A stretch of DNA of 33,006 nucleotides. It comes from Methylomicrobium sp. (GTDB lineage Bacteria; Pseudomonadota; Gammaproteobacteria; Methylococcales; Methylomonadaceae). This document shows positions 1 through 8,769 of the stretch, piece after piece. The position numbers and the translations under genes were made by a program. The first letter of the stretch is position 1. Every line of letters starts with the position of its first letter. The stretch lies in assembly GCA_018333785.1 (NCBI GenBank), contig JAGXSU010000156.1, positions 1 through 33,006 of the forward strand. The letters are read 5' to 3'. A model generated the notes under the pieces. That model was not told the origin of the DNA. It made no database searches and was given only the letters and a program-made list of their open reading frames with translations.

Positions 1-1855
1 TTTCATGGCTGGTCGCCGCCGCCATATCTGATAAGGAACCCAAGCGCACCGGAATAGTCTTGATCAAACCACCTTGCAATTCCTTGATAAAATCAATCAG
101 TACATTTCTGCCTTGATTATTCAACATATTGCGTTTGATCGTCATGACCATCAGCGGATTGCCTTGCCTGTCCCAATGCCGGTAAACATAAGAAATTTCC
201 AGACGTAAACGCTGAATCAGCAAGCGATTATCCATGGCCAGATAGAAACCTTTCTGGCTCAAAAACTGCGGTAAAAAAACCAGGCGCTGATTAGCCAGCA
301 CATAAATCTGCGAAGTTGCCAGGGTTCTTAACTGACGGTAGGGACGGCCGGTCAATCCAATCCGGTCATTTCTGCCGATATGGGTATACGCTCTGGCCAG
401 TTCACTCGCCTCACGCATCTGTATTGGAGCAATTTCAGCCAAGGTCTGTGTTGGAATGCCCGCGCTCAGCAAATCTTTCTGAACGGTTTCATCCTCAGAC
501 AGCAAGGCAAACTGCATGGTCACTTCCCGACCGTGCTTCACTGTCTTATGACGCCCAAGCGGATCGATATCATTGATATCAAGCAACCCGTCCTGAATCA
601 AACTACCCAGCACATAAAGACTTTGCGCCCACACCAGTGGAATATTTTCATTGGGCTTTCGAGGCTGGCTGTGTGGCGATGCTTTTTCCGCTTCAATTAA
701 ATCATGTGGCACGATATAGAGCTCGGGAAGCAGCTTTTGTCCGTTCTGTTCAACCATAAGAATGTCAATTTTTTCTCGGTAGTCTTTTGCGCCTTCCTGG
801 TGGTTTGCGAAAAGCCGGTTCAACAGCAAATAAGTAAAAAACAGCGGCCATTCGCATTCAATGTCCATAAATTGCTTGAGTTCATGCGGATCATAGTGCA
901 GCCGGTGACTATCCTCTATCTCTGTTTGATGCCCATCGAGTAAAAAACGTTTGCAGCCGTAACGGCCTTGTAATTTATCGATAATAAGTTGTTCGGTCCG
1001 GTTACGTAGCGAATCCTGGTCAACAGCGAACGCGGGATAACCAATAACACTAAGAACCGCGGAATCAACTTCTTTTGACAAGGATTCTCTGGGCAACAAC
1101 GATTCTAGCGCGATACGGGTTCGGGCGATATCATCGCTGATGACATGGATCACAGCGGTTTGTCCGCCATTTTTACCGAACAGATTAAAGCCGGACATAG
1201 CTTCCAAAGCCGCTTTAGCCATGCCGATGGAACTGGCGTTCAGCTCGGCAATACCATGATTGATCTTATTGCCTCGCTCCCATATGCCGTAATCGGGGGT
1301 CCTGTAAGTGCGACTGATATAGTGAACCAGATTTTGGACAAAATTGACTTCGTCTATCGTAAAAATGATGCGTAACCCGGAAGCGGTCATTTGCGCAAGC
1401 ATCAACAAAAAGAGAGAGGTCGCATCCAATTGCAGATGCCCCCATTCGCTGTCGCCCACCACAACATTCCCGGTTTTGGTGTCGTATTTGGCATGCAAGG
1501 CATCCAGCGGATCTTGCGTATGCTTGAAGCGCTCGACTTTAACCGCCTGCCGCATCATTGCCGTCAGCAAACCGCGCATCAGTTTGACAACGCTTTGCTC
1601 CAGCAAATAGGTTTTACCCTCTGCTTCGCCTTGTCGCCGATAAGCCAGCGCCAAACCCCAAGCAGATAAAATACTGTAAACATTATCCCTGACCCAAGCA
1701 TCGGTATAATTACCGTGGATATTGACGGCCGTACTCGCCGGCAGCAATCCGCTGACCCAGTCCTGTCGCTGCAGGATAATTTCGTTAACCTGTCGGTAAT
1801 AGGCGTCGAGTTGAGCCAATTTTCCGTTGCTATTCTCTTCTATAGAATCTGTCAT
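1..1855 (-). CDS. GH15-fold protein resembling phosphorylase kinase alpha/beta regulatory subunit (C-terminus beyond the window)
   Basis: The minus strand is open from an ATG at 1855-1853 to the left edge, about 618 codons, so the 3' end is missing. Early residues include HGNYTDAWVRDNVYS, followed about 150 residues later by YGIWERGNKINHGIAELNAS and SIGMAKAALEAM. These closely match the (alpha/alpha)6-barrel domain (GH15 superfamily) of eukaryotic phosphorylase kinase alpha and beta subunits, which also occurs in some bacteria. Last visible residues are near IPVRLGSLSDMAAATSHE. In animals this subunit controls the kinase that activates glycogen phosphorylase. The bacterial role is not established, and glucan binding or hydrolysis is inference. 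No convincing Shine-Dalgarno sequence precedes the ATG, and I found no better in-frame start upstream. The next gene upstream (5' end at 2736) is also on the minus strand, leaving about 200 bp between them. Confidence 0.85.
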   Translation of the reverse strand, partial: MTDSIEENSNGKLAQLDAYYRQVNEIILQRQDWVSGLLPASTAVNIHGNYTDAWVRDNVYSILSAWGLALAYRRQGEAEGKTYLLEQSVVKLMRGLLTAMMRQAVKVERFKHTQDPLDALHAKYDTKTGNVVVGDSEWGHLQLDATSLFLLMLAQMTASGLRIIFTIDEVNFVQNLVHYISRTYRTPDYGIWERGNKINHGIAELNASSIGMAKAALEAMSGFNLFGKNGGQTAVIHVISDDIARTRIALESLLPRESLSKEVDSAVLSVIGYPAFAVDQDSLRNRTEQLIIDKLQGRYGCKRFLLDGHQTEIEDSHRLHYDPHELKQFMDIECEWPLFFTYLLLNRLFANHQEGAKDYREKIDILMVEQNGQKLLPELYIVPHDLIEAEKASPHSQPRKPNENIPLVWAQSLYVLGSLIQDGLLDINDIDPLGRHKTVKHGREVTMQFALLSEDETVQKDLLSAGIPTQTLAEIAPIQMREASELARAYTHIGRNDRIGLTGRPYRQLRTLATSQIYVLANQRLVFLPQFLSQKGFYLAMDNRLLIQRLRLEISYVYRHWDRQGNPLMVMTIKRNMLNNQGRNVLIDFIKELQGGLIKTIPVRLGSLSDMAAATSHE

Positions 1856-2058
1856 ATTTAAACGGTCTGTATTTTTAAGAAAAGTAGGGATAAACACACA
1901 TCTGAACCGTTTTAATAGTATGGTCTTCCTAACCCGCAACCAATCATAAACCGATTGATTGCCTTGCACCAACTGACTTTTACCCAAAGGCAATTGATTC
2001 TTTGTGTTTGGGACTCGTGATTGCGACTAAATGCCGTTATGCATGATCAAGCGCTCGT

Positions 2059-2736
2059 TCAGACCGACTGAATGACCGGCAAACTCAACGTCTTTGCAAA
2101 TTGTTCCAATTGTTTTCTTGCGACATCCTCCACCCTGGCTTTGTCTGATGCCCATAACACGATAGTGCGCGAAGAATCGGCGTGAACCAGTTCTATCCAG
2201 TACAGCGTGATGAGCTCATGCTGACGAAGCTTTTTCTCCAGATCCGTGTAATACAACTTGCGCGTTCTGGGCGGCGGCTTATAAGTCACTCTATGCCTTA
2301 TTGCGAGGCCAAGGTAATGGGCAATCGGTTCCTCCCACTGCCCCTTGGGTGATTCCATCCTGACCTTATCAACAGACAAGCGAAGTCGAAACCAGGCAGG
2401 CACCCCCCTATAAATCCAACGCACCCAAAGCACGCCCGTCAAAAGGGTCAAAGGAACTGACGAAACGCCGAATGCAAACATGACAGGGTCAAAAGGCTCA
2501 TCTGTCAACCATACCCCCGTACTGATCAACGCAATGAATCCTAGTGCAATTTTAAGTATCAAACGTTCATTGTTACGCCTATCAAGCCCGGGCTTCAACT
2601 CGACTATCCACGGTAGTTGCCGGGGATTAAACGGTTTTTTTATAGTCCGGAATAATTCAGCATAATAGGCTTGTCGAGCGGACGGCTTTTTCAAAACTAT
2701 TTTACTGCTATCGACAGGCAATGATGATTTGCTCAT
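2059..2736 (-). CDS. Hypothetical membrane protein with two predicted transmembrane helices
   Basis: A 225-residue protein I do not recognise. Residues about 60-78 and 84-108 are two adjacent hydrophobic segments separated by a short acidic turn (TDEPFD), suggesting a helical hairpin in the inner membrane. The N-terminus (about 58 residues) and the C-terminus (about 115 residues) are charged and probably lie on the same side. The C-terminal half contains a basic, proline-rich patch (YKPPPRTRK) near 152-160. The ATG at 2736 has a good ribosome binding site, GAGGA just upstream, which supports this start. It lies 50 bp downstream of the exported-protein gene at 2787-3353 on the same strand, so the two are probably co-transcribed. 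No catalytic motif is visible. Confidence 0.7.
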   Translation of the reverse strand: MSKSSLPVDSSKIVLKKPSARQAYYAELFRTIKKPFNPRQLPWIVELKPGLDRRNNERLILKIALGFIALISTGVWLTDEPFDPVMFAFGVSSVPLTLLTGVLWVRWIYRGVPAWFRLRLSVDKVRMESPKGQWEEPIAHYLGLAIRHRVTYKPPPRTRKLYYTDLEKKLRQHELITLYWIELVHADSSRTIVLWASDKARVEDVARKQLEQFAKTLSLPVIQSV

Positions 2737-2786
2737 GAGTCCTCTTTAATAAAATGTCCTTAACCTTCAGAGCTCCAGATAACCGA

Positions 2787-3353
2787 TCAAGGCTTTATCT
2801 TGATTTTTTGATGTTTAATAATAAGCCTTATTTGTGCATCAAATGGCACTTTTTCACCTCTTGATAAGCCGCTGTGATGAACTGTTGAGTCGCCAATCAA
2901 GACTTTTTCAACACTCACTGCGATTAATTTATAGGGTAAACCTTCAAAAAGTGCTTGTAATCGCCGTATAAAAACCGGGGCCGATAAGATGCGCGAAACA
3001 AAAAGGTTATCACTCCCGCTTAAACTGCGCCCGTTTTGAATATCCCAATCTGTGGAAGCAAGTGATGCTTCAATAAGATAATCGACCAGCCACGGATAAT
3101 TGATTGCCCGACCCAGGTTGACACTGCGTATTGTCCAATCCAAGTTTGCCCATACGTTTAATTGGTTTTTAATCCCTTCACGTAAAGCTGTCTCGCTGAC
3201 TAAACAGTGGCGATAGTCTCTACCTTCGAGCCGTACTCTGGCCTCTTGACTATTCACAGGTAACTCAATAATCAATTCGCATTCCTGCTGTTGCGCCAAA
3301 ATCTGAGATTGAGGAAACAGGGCAAGCGTTAAAATCCATAACATAGCATTCAT
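2787..3353 (-). CDS. Hypothetical exported protein
   Basis: A 188-residue protein not recognised as any family. It begins with a typical signal peptide, a hydrophobic stretch (LWILTLALF) ending near SQILA, with likely cleavage around residue 20-21. The mature part is about 168 residues with no further membrane segment, so it is probably periplasmic. It has two cysteines early in the mature part (in QQECEL and YRHCLV), which could form a disulfide. The C-terminus is lysine-rich (KHQKIKIKP). It is the first gene of a probable two-gene unit with the membrane protein 50 bp downstream. The ribosome binding site is weak. Confidence 0.65.
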   Translation of the reverse strand: MNAMLWILTLALFPQSQILAQQQECELIIELPVNSQEARVRLEGRDYRHCLVSETALREGIKNQLNVWANLDWTIRSVNLGRAINYPWLVDYLIEASLASTDWDIQNGRSLSGSDNLFVSRILSAPVFIRRLQALFEGLPYKLIAVSVEKVLIGDSTVHHSGLSRGEKVPFDAQIRLIIKHQKIKIKP

Positions 3354-3369
3354 TTTTTTACCGTCATTT

Positions 3370-3507
3370 TAACTTCTCGCCTGCTTTGATTTAGGGTCGT
3401 AGGCGCTTGATTTCAAAGGACGAACCAATTCATCCCTTTTGCAGAAGCCTTTTCAATCAACCATCTACACCCAATTAAATAGAAAGAGGGTGAGCTGATA
3501 CCTTAAT
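3370..3507. repeat. Intergenic palindromic repeat, copy A
   Basis: This element fills most of the gap between two divergent genes (3354-3598). It matches the reverse complement of the segment at 14732-14896 almost end to end, including shared blocks such as CTTGATTTCAAAGGACG and TTGCAGAAGCCTTTTCAATC. Relative to that copy it lacks about 25 internal bases. Its ends are partly inverted (GTAGGCGCTTGATT and AATCAACCATCTAC). I infer a family of non-coding dispersed repeats. No open reading frame is shared by the copies. Confidence 0.7.
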
Positions 3508-3598
3508 TTTATGACTTAATTAAGCATCAACCTTGCAGAAAAAGGCAAGCAATCCTATGCTCAAATAACTGGTTTAATACGACTCACCTCCTCTTCCC

Positions 3599-4537
3599 AT
3601 GTCCGATTTCGACCCAACATACGGCTACACCCTGGAACAATTGCTGCGTATCGAACCGCCAATACCGCCGGAGGATTTTGCAGCATTTTGGCAGTCGCGC
3701 TATCAAAAAGCCCTGCAGACAAAACCCAACGCGCGCCTCCTAGATAAAAATACCTTTCATGCTGATTTTGAGTGCTACGACTTGAAATACCGTTCCACAG
3801 ACGCTGTCGAGATTGGCGGCTGGGCTTTGATCCCCAAACATAGTCAGGTCAGGCGGGGTATCATTGTCGGACACGGTTATGGGGGGCGGGATGAACCGGA
3901 TTTCAATCTGCCTGTTTCTGAAGCGGCCTTTCTGTTTCCTTGCTTTCGAGGCCTGTCTAAAAGCGGGTGCGAAACGATTTCAAACAACCCCAGCGTTCAT
4001 GTTTTACATAACATTGACAATAGGGATCGCTACATTTTAGGTGGTTGCGTGGAAGACCTTTGGCTTGGCGTGTCTGCATTGCTTGAGCTATTTCCATCCG
4101 TTGCCGGGCATATTAGCTATCTCGGCATCAGCTTCGGCGGCGGAATAGGCGCATTGGCATTACCGTGGGATGCTCGCATTCAGCTCGCACATTTCAACGT
4201 GCCCAGTTTCGGAAATAATCCGCTGCGCCTGCAATTACCGACCTGGGGCAGCGCGGCGGCGGTGCAAAACTATCAACAGCAACACGGCTCTATTCTCTCA
4301 ACATTGAATTATTATGATGCCGCTATGTCTGCTCGTCACATCCAAGTACCCGTGCATATAGCAGCGGCCCTGGCTGACCCGGCGGTTGCTCCGCCAGGGC
4401 AATTCAGCATTTACAATGCGTTGCCTGGGGAGAAAAAGCTTTTCGTACTCGATGGTGGCCATTCTGAATACCCAAGACAGGTAGAGCAGGAGCGTGATTT
4501 GTTGTCAGAATTGCAGGTATTTTTCAGCCAATTATAA
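3599..4537 (+). CDS. CE7/AXE1-like acetyl esterase (alpha/beta hydrolase)
   Basis: A 312-residue alpha/beta hydrolase resembling the acetyl xylan esterase / cephalosporin-C deacetylase family (carbohydrate esterase 7), whose members are usually about 320 residues. Visible features are the N-terminal PPEDFAAFWQSRY block typical of the family, the oxyanion region around 90-96 (VGHGYGG), FRGLSKS at 116-122, the nucleophile elbow GISFGG with Ser178, the likely acid Asp260 (ALADPAVAPP) and His288 (GGHSEYP). The usual RGQ, GxSQGG and HE signatures are only partly kept (RGL, GxSFGG, HSE), so substrate preference may differ. No signal peptide is seen, so it is probably cytoplasmic. The start is poorly supported by a ribosome binding site. 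It converges with the hlyD-type gene, whose stop is 23 bp away. Confidence 0.8.
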   Translation: MSDFDPTYGYTLEQLLRIEPPIPPEDFAAFWQSRYQKALQTKPNARLLDKNTFHADFECYDLKYRSTDAVEIGGWALIPKHSQVRRGIIVGHGYGGRDEPDFNLPVSEAAFLFPCFRGLSKSGCETISNNPSVHVLHNIDNRDRYILGGCVEDLWLGVSALLELFPSVAGHISYLGISFGGGIGALALPWDARIQLAHFNVPSFGNNPLRLQLPTWGSAAAVQNYQQQHGSILSTLNYYDAAMSARHIQVPVHIAAALADPAVAPPGQFSIYNALPGEKKLFVLDGGHSEYPRQVEQERDLLSELQVFFSQL

Positions 4538-4560
4538 ACTCACGCAATTGATAGCCCGGC

Positions 4561-5997
4561 TCATCGTTCAGTCAGGCTCTCATGCCCGTATTGCATAAGC
4601 GGGCTAAGGAAATAGTCAATCACCCGCCGTTTGCCGGTCTTGATCTCAACTGTAACCGCCATTCCGGGACTCAGATTCACCTCGGTTCCTTCTATATTCA
4701 TCGTCGACCGGTCCATTTTGACTCTAGCCGAATAGATCAAGCCGCGTTTTTCATCATTGATGGCATCATGCGATACCGATGTTATCTTAGCGTGAAGGGT
4801 CCCGTATTTGGTGTATTGAAATGTTTCAATTTTAACTTCGGCGGCCTGATTACCGGTTACAAATCCTATGTCTTTATTTTCTATAAACGCTTCCACTTCA
4901 AGCGGATTATCATTTGGCACCACGGACATCAAAGGTTGTGCCGGTGTCACGACGCCGCCAACCGTATGAACTGACAGTTGCTGAACGGTGCCGTCTACCG
5001 GCGAGGTCAGCTTCATGAGCTTACTGCGCTGGGTGGCTTTGAGTAACTCTTGCACCAAAGTTTCAGCTTTTTGCTGCCCTTCGGTAATGCTGTCCAGTGT
5101 TATGCGTCGTGTTTCAGCAGCCAGTTCCGTCCGTTGTGCAAGCATCCCGGATTTCATGGCATCAATTTCCTTAAGCCGACTTTTGAGATTGGCAAGGTCG
5201 CCTTCCTGCTCAATCCGGTTTTGCTCCTGTTCCAAAAAGCCATGCCTGGATACAAAATTTCGTTCAACCAAATTTTTATAATCCTCCGCCCTCTGCCGCG
5301 CAATAGGCACAATCAGCTCCAGCTTGCGCACAAGTGTTTGGGTTGAATTCAATTCAGCTGCATGCCTAGCAATTTCCGAGTTGATCACAGCATTCTTGGC
5401 AATATATTCGCCAAATTGTGCCGCAAGCAATCGTTCAGCCTCCTGAAACTTAACCTCATCATTGACATCGATATCAGCATGACGATTTAAGCCGGGGGTT
5501 GTTCCTTTGTCGAGTGCAGACAGCATAGCCAAGCCGCGAGCAACTTGAAGCCGGGCACTGGTCAGATCACTTTGAAGACGTTGTTGATCAGCCAATGCGA
5601 TGGTTGGGTCCAGTTCTATCAACACCTCGCCCGCCATTACAAACTGACCATCGCTCACATAAATAGCTTTAACTATGGCCGTTTCCAGCGACTGAATCGT
5701 CTTGATACGATCATTGGGAACAATTTTGCCCTGCGCGCTGGCAACCACATCAATCCTGCCGAAGACAGACCACAAAAATGTGAGCCCTGCAAATGCAATC
5801 AACACCCATGCTACAAGCCTGGGAGCAGGAGAAACCGGGGTTTCCTGCAATGCCAATGCCGCCGGAAGAAACTGAGTCTCATGCCGCAACCGTGTTTGAA
5901 GCTCATGATCAGCACGCTGTTCCCAGGCATACTGAAATACGGCGCCATAACGTTTGATTAAATCGCAAAATGCGTAGAAAGGTAAACGACTGCTCAT
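4561..5997 (-). CDS. HlyD-family periplasmic adaptor of a type I secretion system
   Basis: A 478-residue membrane fusion protein that would link an inner-membrane ABC exporter to an outer-membrane TolC-type channel. Order: cytoplasmic N-terminus, one transmembrane helix at about 60-80, first lipoyl-like half (about 105-132, IYVSDGQFVMAGEVLIELDP), a long coiled-coil hairpin (about 135-330), the second lipoyl half (SPVDGTVQQLSVHTVGGVV), then a beta-barrel region ending near LSPLMQYGHES. I start at MSSRLPFYAF (5997) rather than at an ATG 84 bp further upstream, because that extension would lie inside the hlyB-type gene. The chosen start is 4 bp after that gene's stop and is preceded by AGGGA. 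It is co-transcribed with the exporter upstream. Length and architecture match HlyD (478 residues in E. coli). Confidence 0.9.
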   Translation of the reverse strand: MSSRLPFYAFCDLIKRYGAVFQYAWEQRADHELQTRLRHETQFLPAALALQETPVSPAPRLVAWVLIAFAGLTFLWSVFGRIDVVASAQGKIVPNDRIKTIQSLETAIVKAIYVSDGQFVMAGEVLIELDPTIALADQQRLQSDLTSARLQVARGLAMLSALDKGTTPGLNRHADIDVNDEVKFQEAERLLAAQFGEYIAKNAVINSEIARHAAELNSTQTLVRKLELIVPIARQRAEDYKNLVERNFVSRHGFLEQEQNRIEQEGDLANLKSRLKEIDAMKSGMLAQRTELAAETRRITLDSITEGQQKAETLVQELLKATQRSKLMKLTSPVDGTVQQLSVHTVGGVVTPAQPLMSVVPNDNPLEVEAFIENKDIGFVTGNQAAEVKIETFQYTKYGTLHAKITSVSHDAINDEKRGLIYSARVKMDRSTMNIEGTEVNLSPGMAVTVEIKTGKRRVIDYFLSPLMQYGHESLTER

Positions 5998-6001
5998 GCC
6001 G

Positions 6002-8191
6002 TCATCCCTGTTGCAAACTGAACAATCGTGAATAATACCCCGCTTCACAGGACAATAATTCGCTATGAGTGCCTTCTTCAACGATTTGTCCGCGATCCAT
6101 CACGATGATGCGATTCGCATCTCTTACTGCACTTAGCCTGTGCGCAATAATAATGACAGTGCGTCCTTTACTGATCGCTTTCATATTGAGCTGAATGATC
6201 TGCTCGCTCTCGTAATCCAGCGCACTGGTGGCTTCGTCAAAAATCAGAATTCTAGGGTTACCTATCAAGGCGCGGGCTATAGCAATGCGTTGGCGTTGGC
6301 CTCCCGAAAGTGTCGAGCCATGCTCACCGACGGGGGTGTCATAACCTTCCGGCAAATCCAAAATAAAACCATGCGCGCCGGAGAGTTTGGCCATATGAAT
6401 TATCTTTTCAATCGGCGCACCGGGATCGGAAAGGGCAATATTGTCACGGATGCTTCGATTGAACAGGACATTCTCCTGTAACACTACCCCGATTTGTCTG
6501 CGTAACGACGACGCATCCGCCAATGCCAAATCCATACCATCGACAAGCACTCGGCCTCGTTCAGGCACATAAAGCCGCTGCATCAGTTTCGCCAGCGTAC
6601 TCTTGCCTGACCCGGAATGTCCGACCACGCCAATGACTTCACCGGGGGATATATCTAAGCGGATATTTTTAAGCACTTCCGGTCCGCCTGGGGTGTACCG
6701 GAAAACAACATCATCCAAAGTCAGTCGGCCATTCACCGGCGGTAACGCGCTTTTATTGCCTGCAACCTCGGTTCGTGTATTAAGAATATCGCCTAAGCGC
6801 TCCATCGAAATCCCAATCTGCTGAAAATCAGTCCACAATGACGCCAACCGGATCACCGGCTGCGCCACTTGACCTGCCAACATGTTGAATGCAATCAACT
6901 GCCCTACAGTCAATTGGCCCTCAATCACAAGCCTGGCACCCAAATACATCGTAGCAACCGTAACCAGCTTGCTAATTAAAGTAACCCCACTGTTTGCAAA
7001 AGTCCCCACTGTGGCCGCTCGAAAACTTGAGGATACATAAGCGGCGAGTTGATTATCCCATTGACGCAGCCACTGCGGTTCCACCGCCATACTTTTTAAC
7101 GTGTCGATACCGCTGATGGTTTCAACCAAAAATGCCTGGTTTTCAGCGTTTCGGTTGAATTTTTCGTGTAATCTGGCGCGTAAAAGCGGCGTAAAAAGGA
7201 CTGACAAAATTATGTAGCAAGGCAACGAGGCTATTACAATCAAGGTCAACCAGCCGCTGTAAAGCAACATTACACTGATGAATACCACTGAAAACCCTAA
7301 ATCCAATATTAATGTAATGGAATTACCGGTTAGAAAAGAACGAATATTTTCCAGCTCGCGTGTCCTGGCGACAGAATCACCCACCCGTCTGGCTTGAAAA
7401 TAAGCGATCGGCAAATTCAGCAGATGCCTGAATAGCCTTGCTCCCAGTTCCACATCCATGCGACTGGTGGTATGAGAAAACACATAGCTGCGCAAGGCAG
7501 CAAGCGATACCTCAAATAAAATCACAACAGCCAATCCGATGGCGATGACATCCAAGGTAGCAAAGCCTTTATGCACCAATACCTTATCCATTACCACCTG
7601 AAAAAACAGCGGCGTAATCAGCGCAAAACATTGCAGCACTAGACTGACCAGCAGGACTTCGGCCAGCAGTTTTCGATATTTGACGACAGCGGGAATAAAC
7701 CAAGTAAAGTCAAATTTCCTGAAATCGCCGCCCAAAGACGCGCGTGAGGTCAACAAGATTAGCTCTCCTGACCAACATGACTGAAACTCGGCTAAGTTCA
7801 GCGTTTTAGGGCGACCTTCTTCAGGTGACTGGATTAGCACCTGATTGCCTTCGCAGCGCGCTAAAATAAAAAAATTGCCCGCCCCGCCTACCGCAATGGC
7901 CGGTAAAGGCGTTTTTTCGAGCCGGTTCAATCCCGTTTTGATCAGCTTGGCTTTCAAATGCAGATGCTTGGCTGCCAGTAATAACTCGGCGACACCAAAT
8001 AGCCTGCCCTTTTCTGAAAATTCATGTGCCAATTGATCCGGGTCGGCTCCGACGCCGTGCAGCCGTGCCATCATGACCAGACAAGTCAATCCGGTATCAA
8101 GCTTTGAGTGTGGCTCTGGAGATTCCACCGCATAAGCACTGGTGGCCGATGATGGGGTTTCGTGAGACGCTTGATCGATTGATTTATACAT
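6002..8191 (-). CDS. HlyB-type ABC exporter of a type I secretion system, with inactive C39-like domain
   Basis: A 729-residue ABC exporter. The N-terminal C39-like domain (about 25-150) has DTG at 32-34 where C39 peptidases carry the catalytic Cys (DCG), so it should bind but not cleave substrate, as in HlyB for RTX-type proteins. About six transmembrane helices follow (about 170-440), then the ATPase domain: Walker A GHSGSGKST (524-532), signature LSGGQ (628-632), Walker B ILIFDE (648-653) and His684. I start at MYKSID (8191), preceded by AAGGAT, rather than at 8272, because the extra 27 residues are not hydrophobic and add nothing recognisable. HlyB itself has 707 residues. The adaptor gene follows after 4 bp. 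No TolC gene or RTX-like substrate is in the window. Confidence 0.92.
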   Translation of the reverse strand: MYKSIDQASHETPSSATSAYAVESPEPHSKLDTGLTCLVMMARLHGVGADPDQLAHEFSEKGRLFGVAELLLAAKHLHLKAKLIKTGLNRLEKTPLPAIAVGGAGNFFILARCEGNQVLIQSPEEGRPKTLNLAEFQSCWSGELILLTSRASLGGDFRKFDFTWFIPAVVKYRKLLAEVLLVSLVLQCFALITPLFFQVVMDKVLVHKGFATLDVIAIGLAVVILFEVSLAALRSYVFSHTTSRMDVELGARLFRHLLNLPIAYFQARRVGDSVARTRELENIRSFLTGNSITLILDLGFSVVFISVMLLYSGWLTLIVIASLPCYIILSVLFTPLLRARLHEKFNRNAENQAFLVETISGIDTLKSMAVEPQWLRQWDNQLAAYVSSSFRAATVGTFANSGVTLISKLVTVATMYLGARLVIEGQLTVGQLIAFNMLAGQVAQPVIRLASLWTDFQQIGISMERLGDILNTRTEVAGNKSALPPVNGRLTLDDVVFRYTPGGPEVLKNIRLDISPGEVIGVVGHSGSGKSTLAKLMQRLYVPERGRVLVDGMDLALADASSLRRQIGVVLQENVLFNRSIRDNIALSDPGAPIEKIIHMAKLSGAHGFILDLPEGYDTPVGEHGSTLSGGQRQRIAIARALIGNPRILIFDEATSALDYESEQIIQLNMKAISKGRTVIIIAHRLSAVRDANRIIVMDRGQIVEEGTHSELLSCEAGYYSRLFSLQQG

Positions 8192-8769
8192 GATTGATCC
8201 GATCCTTATGACAGATGCAAACCGGCAACAGTGCTTTCGCTGCCCGCTGAAGGGATTATGCCCACTTCTCAAACCATACCTGACACATGATGCCAGGCAT
8301 TATTTGCCCAAAACCTCAGGTCCCGGTGTACTTCGTCATCGTGCCATGCATGGCTGAATCGTTAATGCGAATTCGCAGCGATCAGCGGCGTTGGAATAGT
8401 TAGCTATTCGGGAACAAGGTCAATCTGAAATTTAACAGAAAAAATAAGAAAATATGTAGGCACAAACTCTAACGCACAAACTTAGTCTATACGCTTTTTA
8501 TAGTGCTGCATTGGGATCAGACAAAAAGCGTGAGAATAGCCTCACACTTTTCGCTTTTGATTGTCAAAGGATTAGGATGAATACAAAAATGGATTGATTT
8601 ACAAGGGGGTAATGACTCATTCTGAACAATAATAATCGCCATTCAACTTAAAACACGCTGCAGACTTTGAGTAAAGAGAGCAGACAGCATGGCTATTGAC
8701 CGGACAGTCAATTGATCAATACTCTTTTTTCTTTTGTTTCCCGGCAAGGCAAGCCGTTGTTATTTCTGA
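8192..8769. other. Non-coding spacer upstream of the type I exporter operon
   Basis: I see no convincing gene in these roughly 580 bases. There is a short imperfect palindrome at 8394-8409 (GAATAG, four bases, CTATTC), which could be a protein-binding site. A weak hairpin lies at 8530-8545 (GTGAG/CTCAC) flanked by A-rich and T-rich runs, in a suitable place to end transcription of the HDOD gene. Both are suggestions only. The promoter of the exporter operon should lie here. Confidence 0.4.

Noticed and set aside
316-1669. Several plus-strand open frames at the left end
   Set aside because: They are shadows of the continuous minus-strand GH15-fold gene, whose residues match phosphorylase kinase subunits throughout.
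8521-8560. Strong terminator after the HDOD gene
   Set aside because: The stem is only five base pairs with an imperfect T run, so it is mentioned only as a weak possibility.
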